A DNA stretch of 64,000 nt from Bryopsis sp. KO-2023. Lineage: Eukaryota > Chlorophyta > Ulvophyceae > Bryopsidales > Bryopsidaceae. Positions 10,350 to 21,424 of this stretch are shown here, in pieces. The notes beneath the pieces are model-generated. The model ran no database searches. It had not been told where the DNA came from and saw nothing but the letters and a program-made list of their open reading frames with translations. Numbering within the stretch: the stretch's first letter is position 1; each line of letters begins with the position of its first letter. Location: NCBI GenBank assembly GCA_030272585.1, contig BSYQ01000012.1, positions 3,286,001 to 3,350,000 on the forward strand. Direction: 5' to 3'. The position numbers were made by a program, and so were the translations under genes.

Positions 10350-12109
10350 CAAATCACAGACAAATGAATTTTATTTATTTTATTCTTCCAGGGGGCGGTG
10401 GTGGCTGAATTGCTCTTATTGAGTTTTTATGATTCAACTGATATATGTATATATTTTTCCCAACGTTTTTTCTCAAAGCAAGCAGAGTCGTTCGGTTGCA
10501 TTGTTCTCTGTGTCTAAAACTTTGATGTCGAATTGATTTTTCGTTGAAATTATTTTGAAGGGGTATTTCCTCAGGATGCATTTTTCTATGATAATAATGG
10601 AATTTGATTCTGTCAAGGTTTTTTTCCATATTCGTGTTTTTCTTGTTCTTTCTACTGTCGTCTTATACGGGGCCCTCAGTTCAGATGGCACAGAGCTGGC
10701 TGACGAGCTTGAGCCGCCCGTCAGTGAATTCCCTCAGGAGAAATAAAACTAGTAAGTTCATAATCATCATAATAATGAATCAAGATGAATGGAGATTAAA
10801 GAGGACCACTAGCGTCCCTTTTTTTGTCTCGGAAGTCAGTTTCTTATTTATATTATTGTTAGGAAAGGTGGGAAATATATTATATTATATTATATTATTA
10901 TTATTATATTATTTTATATTTTTATTCATACTGATCATTTAATAAAGAAAAATGATACTATTATATAATACATATAATATTTTGGCTGCTTAATTGCAAC
11001 ATTTGTGGTCCGTCCCCTTCCCCCCTTTTCCCACATTGTCTCTCTTTTTCTTGCTATTTTTTGGTTGTTTATTCTGGATTTTTTGGTGAATTGTTCAGAC
11101 AGGCATTGGTTTGTGGAGGCAGACAGAGGGACCCACTAAATCGTTCCACGGTAATAGAAGCTTGTTGTATGCAGCCCATTACCTGTTCATGAACCAAAGC
11201 TGATTTTTTTATCCTTCTATTTTTTGTGCCAGAGTCGGACCCATACTTGTTGTGCAGAGCGATATTATTGATGAGGATGTGTTGGGAGTGCCACCGATTC
11301 TCTTCGAACTGAAAATCTCTCAAACTGAAAATCTCTCAGCAATCCTACCAGGTGTGAAAAACAAAAACCTCACACCAGGACATACCAAAGAGGTGATATT
11401 TTTTTCTTTTTTTGTTGGTTTGTTTTCGTTTTTTTCTTGTCTTGGTTTTATTTATTTATTTCATTTCTATGTGTGAACCTCTGAACTTGTAACGACTTAT
11501 GCTTCAAATCGTTACGAAGGTGCAAAAAGGAGTGCATAATTTTTTGTAGAATGATTATTCTCTTGTCCATTCTTTTTTTTTTTTTTTTTAGGTCTCGAAA
11601 AAGGTGTCAACTTGTGAATTGGCAGTTGAGGATACATTGATTCGTGTGTTTGATTTTTTTTAATTAGACTTTTGAATGTCGGAGTTCCAAAATAAGAACT
11701 TTCTAAGCCTACAAAATCATGCTACAAAAGAAGGAATTTCCCACTTCAGTTTTTCCACCAATCAATCTTACAACTCTTACCATGCGCAAAAGGAAAAAAG
11801 GAAAAAAAAGGAAAAGGAAAGCACCCACCGCTCAGTTGGAAAAACAACAACGATTAAGTGATCAGTTTTTTCCACCTTCATCTACTACTGTTCTTTTTTC
11901 ACGGTGCAATTTCAGAGATACGTTTTTCATTCTTGGGAAGGAAAAAAAGAATCTGGAACTGAAACTGCAGAACACAATTTCTTCAGGGTTTTTCACGCTT
12001 TTTAAGTTTTTTAAACCTCAAAAACATCATAAAAGAAGATTCAAGACCTGTTCATCGTCCCCCCCCTTCTGGAAAATTGTACATGTCTTAATACAGCTCC
12101 TTTATACAC
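10350..12109. other. Arm 1 stretch without a recognised gene
   Basis: AT-rich DNA with a TATAT/ATTAT microsatellite at about 10878-10925 and T-runs near 11570. A short direct duplication (CTGAAAATCTCTCA twice) lies at 11308-11340 inside an open stretch that could be a decayed exon (IIDEDVLGVPPILFELK), of unknown family. Nothing else could be supported. Confidence 0.4.
11718..11835 (+). repeat. Short interspersed repeat, copy 2
   Basis: This is the inverted partner of 9193-9313, running from CATGCTACAAAAGAAGG to CACCCACCGCTCAG. The two copies differ at several positions, so this duplication is older than the arm duplication. Confidence 0.75.
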
Positions 12110-12769
12110 CTTTTCCAATGCTTGCAAGCTGTATTTCTCGTCTTTCACAGCCTTTTCTTTGGTCGATCGAATGCTGCTCAGCGCTTCCCTGCACTCTTCT
12201 GCCAAGTTCGACAACAACGGATTCGATTTTTGGATTCTCTCTTCCACCCTGGTCTTCTCGTCAAGCCAAGACTTCAATTCCAACCTCATTTTCGTCTTTT
12301 CCTCCAGCAATGCCGAATGCTCCTGAACACACCAGACTCTTTGATGTTTTCGAAAAACCAGCACCTGTCAGAATCACGGAAATCAGCATCAAAATATATT
12401 ACATGTAATCTAATATGGCACATATCGATTCTTGCACTTGTTTTGTTGTTTTAGATTTAACAACGTTTTTTTTTAACTTCGATTTTTTTTTAACTTCGAT
12501 AAATCAACCAAGCAGAGTCCTTCCCACAGGAACTTTTTTTTTTTCACTTTTTTTTCAACCAGTCAAGCAGGAAAAATAGTTTCTTTTTTTCTGTAAGCAA
12601 GGAAAAAACTTACAACAATATTAACGGGTTTGGATCTTAATAGCAAAAGAAAAAAGAACAAGAGAAATGCTCACTTTCATCGCCGCTTCGATTCTTTTCT
12701 GGAGTTCGGCTCCGTTTTGCTCTTGGTACGATTCTCAATCGAGATCTGCCTTTAAAACAGCTTCGGTTT
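12110..12769 (-). pseudogene. Coiled-coil protein exons with premature stop, arm 1
   Basis: Two minus-strand exons, about 12675-12769 and 12110-12364, are joined in phase 0 by canonical splice sites. The second exon is exactly 85 codons, rich in E, K, L and R (LLEEKTKMRLELKSWLDE, KTRVEERIQKS) and strongly coiled-coil-like. The first contains an in-frame TGA (…LKADLD, stop, ESYQEQNG). I do not recognise the parent gene. The premature stop and lack of obvious flanking exons make it another inactive fragment. Confidence 0.5.
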
Positions 12770-13389
12770 CCCGTGTTTCACAAGTCAATGCATCTTCCAG
12801 GCTTCATACTGCGATAAACAATAAAAAGGTTCCATAAACCACCACCACACACACGCAAAAAATCAAACCATTTAGCACATGGAAAAAAAAACAAATGCAC
12901 GTCTTCCTTTCCATCAAAATGAAAATCAATCCATCTGGGATGTCTTTCAGATGGATTATTTAAATTCCCCCCCCCCCATTGCTGCTCAAAATTCCAATGC
13001 AGTAGACACATGACTAATGTTTTGGACGATGGATGCGTAACACGACAGGCGAAAAGAATGGTGAATTAATTTCTCTCCTGATGCATCCACACATTGAAGT
13101 ATTTTGAAGCACCCCCACCTATAATATCTAACAAGAAAATGGGGGGTGGTTATGCATGACCGAAAATCTTACCTTGGGCCATCGATGAGTAGGAGAAGAA
13201 AACAAAATGCCCTTTTCTTTTTCCAAATATCTAACCCTCCCTTCCGCATCCCCCAATGTTTCTTCTCCACCATCGATCTAACCATTCATCGACAAGTAAC
13301 GCTTCAACTCCAACAGTTGGGCATTGGTCCAATTCTAGAATCCAGATAGGGGGAACCCGCCCACCCCCCCTTCCTCGATTTTGTTTTCC

Positions 13390-16300
13390 TTAAGTCGGAT
13401 GACTCATCATCCACTCATCAGGATTGGGGGTTGGGTGTGTGGTTGGATTGGGAAGAGCCCTCAGTGTGGTCATTGGTGGAGACCTCGGCGTACGGTCAGC
13501 TGGAGAACTTCCAGACATGGGGTGATCGCCCTCCCCAGAAGCGGTCTATGGAAGGGAAAAAAAACAAGGAAATCGGATCCAAGAAAAAACACTGAAAAAA
13601 AAAGACCACCACCATCTTCTGGATATGGCCCCAGAAATTGTTGGAAAGAAGAACCTTCCCACACACCCCAAAAAAACAAGAAATGAAAGAAAGAAAGACT
13701 TCTATAATGAGTGGATTAATAAAATACCCTGCTTACCACAAAACATTCAGAATAACATTCCGTCGCCTCCAGAATTATATACTAGAGTTAAGAAGCGTAC
13801 CTGGACTAGCTCCATCCCATCAGGTATGAAAAATCTCGACAAAAATCTGTCATCGATATCTTGCAGTCGGCTAGATATGCCCGTTCGGTTCATTCCTCAA
13901 ATTTTCCCCAGAATTCCCCCACCAGAGCTCTCTTTGGCGCTGTTCGGGCTGCCTGCATCAGCAAACAGAAACCCTTTCAAATCGAAATGTGCATTTCTAC
14001 TAAAAAGGGAGTGCGGGTGTGGATAATGCTTTATTATTGAATGTGTTTATTGCCGATTTGCACAGAGGAGGTTCCTGAATGAATCATGTGTGCAAGTAAA
14101 AAGGGAAAAACGATGTCAATTCTAAAACTCTGTTTGCTTTTTTTTCAAGAAAAAAACACCTCTTCCCCCCCCCCCCCCCCCCCCCCCCCCCCAAACCAAA
14201 AAGAGTTTTATTGTTAGGGGAGAGGGCTTTTTCTTTTTTCCTTTTTTTAATTTTAAACCTGATTGGGATGGAGATCCTGCGGTTTCGATCCCTTCCAGCA
14301 ATGTTGAGTAAGCGGGCTCCGAGCATCGAAGGTCAAATCGTTCAAGCAACCAAGTGGTGGCTCCCCCGTTCACCACCACAGTAATAAAAACGATAAAAAA
14401 CACCAATGTCAAAAATACCTGCAAGCAAAGAGGAACCAAAAAATATGAGATATTCATAAACAAAATCCACAGTGTTTTTGTGCCTCCCCTCTTTCATCCA
14501 AACTAAGAATAAAAGTTACTTGAAAAAAATAAAAATTCAGATGAGTGCACCACTGATCTTTTTTGGAGGAGGAGCAGATCAGGAAAAAAAGAACATTCCA
14601 TTATACAATAACGATAGTTACTTCTTTTCCTAAACTTTTCCAAAAAAAGGATTTGATCAATTTACAAAAAAGGCATGTGTATATTTTTATTATTTTTCAT
14701 TGAAAAATACAGACATGAAAAAATTTCAGCCATTTTGAAAAGAAAACGGTACTTGGTGGTGTGCCTCCTGTTTCCAGACTCTCTCTCTCTTTTCTTTTTG
14801 ATAATTTGATAATTTCTTTTTTTTTAATTTAATAATTTAATAATTTTATTTATATCTTACTTTATTTTTTATTTTATTTTATTTTACTTTATTTCATTTT
14901 ATTTCATTTTTTCATTTTTCCTTACTTTATTCTTTCATTTTTTTTATTTCACCACCTCAACAGAGAAAAAGGCAAAACAAAACGGCCAGGTTGTAGAAAC
15001 ATATACATCACCAGGGTCCAAAAAGAAAAGAGGAACAAATATCAAAAACATTTAAAAAAATAACAAAATATCAACGTTTCCTTTATCATTTTGGTGCGGA
15101 TTCTTTGGCACCTCCTTGTTTTTTTGGGTTTTTTTACGATTTGTTTCATCAACATGTCCAGAATGAGCGAATTCTATTTTTGTTTTTGTTTATTTTATTT
15201 TCGAACCTCCACCTTTCCTCTGTGAAATATACAACACAAAACAAGAAAATACTCACTAGGAAAGCCCACATCATGCCTTCATGGTTGAAAAGCGTGGTTC
15301 CGACGTAAATGAAAACAAAGGTTTCTGACATGTAGGCCAGGATTTTGAAAAACCCAACGCTGCGATTCTCGGCAGTTCGAGACAAATTCGGCCTCGTGTA
15401 TTTCGCCATCATCTGAAACAAAAGAAAACCAACATTACTATTTTGGACAAATAATAAATTTTATAAAAACCCACTTCATTTTAAATTAAAGCACACATTG
15501 CCACAGAAGCATTTCGAAACACAAGCCCGGAAAGCCAAAAAAACAGAAAACCCAACAATCATTTTTTTAATAATTTTCTTAAGTTTTTCGATTAATGAGA
15601 AGGGTGTCATGATGAAACCTCACCACTGCTGCCTCCCCGCCCCCTTATTACTATTTAAAAAAAAAAAAAAAAAGACGATCGTGTATTCGAAGCATCGCAA
15701 ACTCACCATTCCACAGAAGAGGATTGCGACAATACCAGACTACCCCAGGCTTTCCGCAGTGAAAAAACTGTAGCGTGCCAGCAAGACCACCAGACTGGCC
15801 TCCACCGGGGAATGCTTGTTTCTGACCACATCTGTTTTGAAAGCCAGCGAAGCGATGAAGCCATACGCAATGCAGATCAACATGGAGCAGACGAAAATTT
15901 CGACAAAGGTGAGCATTCCGAACATGACCAGCTTGAAAGTGACGTCCTTTTTGAGGAAAGTCAGCAAGGATCGAAACAGAACGATGGCCACCGCATCATT
16001 GAAGATGGACTCTCCGAAAACCAAGGTGTACAAATCTGGGTGGGCTTGGAGTCTTTGAAACACTGATAGCACCGACACCTGTCCATTCATACACCCCCCC
16101 AAAAAAAACAAAATTGACTAAAAATTAACAGCGAAACATTGCAAAAAAGGCAGCAAGAAGAGTCGGTTCAAAGAAACAAAAAAAAACCCACCTCAACTGC
16201 TAGTCGACATCCCAACAATCAAATGTAAGTTTAAAACTTGAAACTCAGTTTTCAGTTTTCAAGTGCGGAGAACTGACCGGGTCTGTAGCACTGATCACGG

Positions 16301-17594
16301 CTCCGAATATGAGGGATTCCAAGAAAGTAAAAGCAAAACAAAACCCCATTGCTCCGGCTGCCCACCTACGATCGGTTCCAACAAATTAAACATATTTCAA
16401 AGAAAAGAAAACAGATTTTTTTTTTTCTTTACAGATGTGCGCAAGACTGGGACGATTTAAAAAGAAAAAGTGCAGCGAAATCAGCCAACCAGAGGCAAAA
16501 TGTAAAAAGCTAATTCAAAATAATAAAAGCTGTGCATATATACATTAAAATTTATTGAATTATATTTATTTAGGGGGGACGGAGTGCTCACATCGTGAAG
16601 CCAATCAAGATTGTGGACATGGCGGTTCCAATAAATGCATAAGCACAGATGGCACCAGCATTTTGGAGGAACCTGTTGAATACACACACACACATACAGA
16701 TCACCTTATTTTTCATTCCAATGTCTATTGTTGGTGTTTTTTCTTTCTTTTTTTCTTTTTTTTTTTTGGGGGGGGGGGGTTCTTGGAATCCTCTAGTATT
16801 CCAACCTGCAAAAGCAGAGGCAAAAATCCACATCAAGAAAAAATAATTTTATAAGATCGGTCAACCTTGATGCTTTTTTTTTGGCTCATCCCTAAGGAAA
16901 GTATTCACAAACTCTCAGGCTTCCACTTTTTTATTCCCCTCATCATAGTTCTTTATATTTTGGTCAAAACTATGGGATGAGAATGGTATCGATTTTACTG
17001 TCGGCTCATCTCAGGAATTATTTATTAAAAAAAAAAACCTGGAACACCCTCCTCTCGGTTTGACATCCAGTGAGTAGCCAGCTTCAAATATAATCGGTGG
17101 CAGAAGTGCAAAGTAGAAGAAATAACCCTGCAAAATTTTGAATTCAAGATCAAAACAACCAAAAAGCGAAAAAAACAAACAAAAAAGCCACTCTCAGGGA
17201 AAAACCTTTAAACAAAAAGCAATATGTAACGGAAAGACATCAAGACGCCTCAAACTAGGCATCATGAAAATCCTGAAATTTCTTCGGCCGTTTCTCAAAA
17301 CTGATATTTTCCCCCCGACAAAATGATAATAAAACACAGCAAAGTTATCGTCTTTTATACCAAAAATAAAACCTTGATCTAGTTTGCATCAAATTATTGA
17401 TTTGTTTTGACATGGGTCGCCTGACGAACCTTAAAAGATAGCCAATCTTGAAAAGTTTCGTCTTTTCCTGTCGTTTTTGCCACCCAGCCCAGGAGCACCC
17501 CCAATAACATCGCAGCAGCTGCTTCTGGTATCCATCATATTTTCTTCCATTCCAACAGATGCCCTATGGTCAATGCCAACCCCAATAGGATCAT
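13390..17594 (-). pseudogene. Na+/H+ exchanger (NHE/NHX type) with three in-frame stops, arm 1
   Basis: This is the mirror copy of 48134-52339, where the exon coordinates and reading are given. The nine exons, intron phases and all three nonsense codons are the same. One intron (14165-14192) has an uninterrupted run of 28 C where arm 2 has a mixed sequence, and the G-run at 16768-16779 is one base shorter. Because both copies carry identical lesions, the gene died before the arm was duplicated, or the arms have since been homogenised. Confidence 0.85.
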
Positions 17595-17898
17595 CTAAAA
17601 ACAAACATGATAAACTGCAATTCCAAAGAAAAACACACTGGATACACCTCCTCCTTCGAAAGAAACCTAGAAGAGCCAAGAACTCTAGACACAGCGTGCA
17701 TCACAGTGTTCTGATAGTCCCTGGACGCTGCGCCACTTTCCATCCACACCACCTGACGACATAGCTGTGATTCAGCCGAACGAACCTCACAAGAAAGGCC
17801 AGCCAACCCTCCCAGCGTCCGTGTCGTGCATCAAAGCTACATACGCACGCACGCCAACGGCAGCAAGGGGGTCCTCACTTTGTCGTTACGAAAAGCAT

Positions 17899-18246
17899 TT
17901 AAGGAATTACCCTACGAAGCTCTGCGTCCCGCAGAGGGCAGGAGTGTCACGCGGGGCGAGCGCGATGCCCGACGCAGGATTTCGACGTTTCGCCAGGCGC
18001 CTTGGTGGTGGTGGGGGACGACGGAAAGCAGCGGCGGGAGCAGGTCAAGCAAGACTTCGTCGTGCCGCTGATGCCGTGCGGAGCAAGAAGTGTGTCGCCG
18101 AAGCGCGGACTTGACGACGTGGAAAATCAACACTTTTTAAAATTTTCGGAGTAACAGCATTCGGTCTGATGGCGTTCGGACTTGCGACATTCGGACTTAC
18201 GGCATTCGGACTGACACGCATTCGGACTAATGGCATTCGGACTGAA
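17899..18246 (-). repeat. Inner terminal repeat of arm 1
   Basis: This is a 348 bp inverted counterpart of 2978-3338. The first ~100 bp from TTAAGGAATTACCC are identical to the outer copy. Beyond that there are scattered substitutions, a one-base deletion and a 10-base deletion that destroy the reading frame found in the outer copy. It ends in the same CATTCGGACT iterons and TGAAG. Confidence 0.85.
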
Positions 18247-18257
18247 GGGAGTTCACG

Positions 18258-20317
18258 TGATTTTTTCAGCTTTCAACACCCAACTGCGACATTGCGTGAT
18301 CCCAGCAACGAATCTCTCCACCGCTCCGCGTTTCGCTGCTCTGCGAAGAAGAAAGAGATATATGGTCTTTCGGCAGCGCTCCCGTTCTGTAGCGGGGTCA
18401 GTGGCGGAATGACGGACGTTTGGAAAAGACTTCCACAGAGGAAATGGTGAGAGGAGCAGAGGAAAAGGCATTCTTGGCTGTCGTGTCCTCCTTTCTTATG
18501 TTTCGTGTCTTCGATGGAGCACCTGGAGCTCCTCACGCTAAGCCATTGTACTGCCGTTATCTGCCGATGCCAAAAAGAGAGGGTTCTCCGCCGCAAATAT
18601 CAGCGAAGAAGACCTCATCAACAGGCTTCCTGATCACGACTTCTTGTGGCAGGCCCTAGGACGCTTTTTTTCTCCGTTACTTTTTATCTGAGCTTGTTCG
18701 TAAAATATGGGAAGTGGGGTTTCCCTTCTCATCTCAAGAAGGTGGCTTTGGTGTGGTCCACAGGTGTTTCCTGGAGTGTCAGTGCTTGCATTGGGCCCCT
18801 AGGGAGGCAAACACTATCAGCAAAGAGATTGCCAGTAAGGTACAAGAAATTTCTCAAGGAAGAGATACCGTGTTTTACAAAATTGATTATGGAAACACTT
18901 GTGACGCCCAAAAATAATAACAGAAAATTAATTACTTTCGTCCCAAAAGCGTAATTAATTTTTCCAACACCACCAAACAATGAACAAACAAACTCCATTG
19001 AATTTATTTTCACAAAAAGGGCATAATTCGATCTAAATTCGAGTCAATTTAATCCGGCTGGGACTAATTTTGGCAATTTCAAGGGGTGGAGAAAATAATT
19101 CCGGGCTAGAAGCTGTTTGTTTTTTCCCGAATAGGAAAAAACCAAATTTTTTTCAGGAGACTGTTCCTTTTATGAGTCACAGTCCACTCATTTGGGTGGG
19201 AGATCATCAGTGCTATAAGATTGCAGCATGGCACAATCTTGTATCTCCCGCCTGCCCGGGTGTTTTGGGCCCCTAGCGGATTTTGGGTGGGTCACAATAT
19301 GTGAACTTAAGCCTGAAAGGTGAAGAGGAGGTGGTTGAATTGAAGTGGATAGGTTTTCAATGAATGAGATTGGCTGGATTTTCACCAGCTTGTGGGACTG
19401 GTTTTCTGTGATTAACTCGATGTTTTTTTCTCTTTTTGTTTGTTTGTCTTCTTGTGAGCCAGAATGTGGTTGGGTTTATTACGGTCAATTTTCTGGCCCT
19501 GCAAGTTTTAGGATGTAACCTCACTAGTGGATTAGTGGCTAATAAGTATCTCTTTCTTTCTAGTTTTTTTTCTTGAAAAACTGTTGCCAGACATCCTTAA
19601 GAGCAGCAGTAACTACTAACACTAACTTTTAGTGAACCACCAAAAGCATAGAGCTGGAGATTTCCCTCGTTGAGAATCACTAGTGCAGGGTTGCCATTGG
19701 GAAGGCACATTTCTGCAGTTGAGATCATCACAAAGTTAACAAAATCATCATTGACGTGTTGTTAATTTAATTTATGAAGGGATGCTGCGAAGTTGAAGGC
19801 ATCTTGCAGAAGCTTTGCAACAGGCTCCGGTCAGTGGCTGCAATTTATGTTGCCTCTGTGAGTATCTCAGATGAACCCACTTTGGTCATCAGTAAATACC
19901 TCTCCAAAAATTGTTTCTGGAAAACCAGCATTCTCTTTGCACAAGAAATCATCTGCAAACAGTAATAGAGAGTTGCTTTCCTGATTTCTTGGAATTATTA
20001 GCAGCTGTGGGGTTATGTGCGGGAATAGGGTGTCCCAAGATGTTTTCATTATTGTTTTGAAATGGATGTGCCGCTGTGTCAGGGTGGTCCACTGGCAACC
20101 GCTGAAAATGGTTTGGTGAGGTCAGCGACACCTTCAGAAGCTTCCCTCAGAACATGTGTGCAGTCCACAGTAAACATGCTCATTCAAACAAAACGATAGG
20201 TGGATTTTAAAAAAAGGACTGATCGAGTGCTTGGTATTTTGATATGTTGTGCGTGAATATTGAAAGCGTCCAAATGATATATCAGGAGGCGAACTTTCGA
20301 GGTCAGAAATTCAGTAT
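18258..20317. other. Spacer stretch next to arm 1, no assigned gene
   Basis: Two short + strand segments look protein-coding: 18542-18655 (AANISEEDLINRLPDHDFLW) and 18714-18917 (…ISKEIASKVQEISQGRD). They are in different frames, have no clear splice sites between them and match no family I know. They may be exons of a small unrecognised gene. From about 19000 to 20300 I see nothing beyond AT-rich intergenic DNA. Confidence 0.35.
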
Positions 20318-20386
20318 GCTGGCATGGCTAAGTCATTGAATGAATGAATGAATCCATGGTGTGGTGGGTTCGAATCCCACAATTCA
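20318..20386 (+). other. tRNA-like element (A box and B box), possible SINE head
   Basis: TGGCTAAGTCA at 20325 resembles an RNA polymerase III A box. GGTTCGAATCC at 20367 is a perfect B box inside a clean T-arm (GTGGG…CCCAC). The acceptor and anticodon stems do not pair, and the middle is a TGAA microsatellite, so this is not a functional tRNA. It sits 26 bp before the palindromic iteron array at 20412, which suggests a tRNA-derived retroelement remnant. Confidence 0.4.
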
Positions 20387-20411
20387 TTATGTGCATTTAA
20401 AAATTAGAACA

Positions 20412-20736
20412 GTTGAATCAACCCAGTTGATTCCTCGGTTGAAACAACACGATGATCAACACGTCGTGTTGAATCAACTCAGTTGATTCCTGGGTTGAAA
20501 CAACACGATGGTCAACACGTCGTGTTGAATCAACTCGGTTGATTTCTAAGTTGAATCAACACGATCGTCAACACGTCGTGTTGAATCAACACGCGTTGAT
20601 TCCTGAGTTGAAACAACACGATGGTCAACACATCGTGTTGAATCAACACGAGTTGAATCAACACGCGTGTTGACGATCGTGTTGATTCAACACGGTTGAT
20701 TCAACTCGCAATCAACACGTGACATTTTTCCGACGT
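20412..20736. repeat. Palindromic iteron array (GTTGAATCAACACG family), copy A
   Basis: About 325 bp made almost entirely of GTTGAATCAACACG and its reverse complement, in alternating orientation. The core TTGAATCAA is itself self-complementary, so the array can fold into many hairpins. It ends in CACGTGACATTTTTCCGACG, which is also the end of the second copy at 62768-62911. Confidence 0.85.
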
Positions 20737-21424
20737 CAATGGAAATCTGATCATAGTACAGCATCAAACAAATAATATTCTTTCCCTCCCTCTCATGCAA
20801 TGATTGTTATCAGTAAAATAATTGTTATATATATATATATTCTCTTGGCTGAGGGAATATTTGTGTTGATGTTTATCGATCAGTGGCTGGACAAGTGCAC
20901 AACACAAGTCAAAAAACCAAAACATTTGCCCGGCAACATGATCATGATTTACACTTGACCATAGATCATCTTCAATACTTGACACACAAAACACCACTAT
21001 CTGTTCCAAAATCCAGCCTCCCCACAATCACATGATAGATTCCCCATTGATTTTTTGCTTATTGCTCTTTCAGCAATCTCTGCCCAGCAATCAGACGGCT
21101 GTTGCAGCAAAAGATTTTGCAACCACTTGAATCCAAAACCGATGCTGCCCTGAAAATTAATTGCCAATATTTTGTGTTAACAGTTCATTATTACTTGCAT
21201 CTAGAAGAGTCTCGTCGTAGATAAATGCCCCCCAAAAAGTTGCAGAGTTGTTTCTGCACCATCAGCACCTCACGAGATTATATATCTTGCAAAAGTAGTG
21301 TGTCAAGTATTATCTTTATTCTGTAACAATTTAGTTTAATTTAATGCATCAAGCTGTGATCCTCAACGAACGCCGTGTCAGACCAGCGACAACGCAGGCT
21401 GGTTGGGGCGAGAGAAGTGGAGAG
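20737..21424. other. Intergenic, no gene seen
   Basis: Unremarkable AT-rich DNA with a TATATATATATA tract near 20830. Part of it may be the 3' untranslated region of the glycine-rich protein gene. Confidence 0.5.

Larger units (their letters stand above)
2966..18257 (+). repeat. Arm 1 of a 15.3 kb inverted repeat
   Basis: This segment recurs, reverse-complemented, at 47471-62763. Homology starts abruptly at 2966 (shared TGGTTCGGTACC, with unrelated bases before it) and ends at 18257 (shared GGGAGTTCACG, with unrelated bases after it). The predicted proteins of the two arms match throughout, and positions map as x + x' = 65729, or 65728 inward of about 16.78 kb. The arms differ at 6600 (T versus A), inside the poly-C tract at 14165-14192, and by one base in the G-run at 16768-16779. 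Both ends of the arm carry the CATTCGGACT terminal repeat in opposite orientations, so the arm has the overall shape of a very large TIR element. Its recognisable genes are all broken. Confidence 0.95.

Noticed and set aside
2963..18260. TGA on both sides of arm 1 as a target-site duplication
   Set aside because: Three bases are easily fortuitous, and the corresponding flanks of arm 2 (TGT and AAA) do not match.
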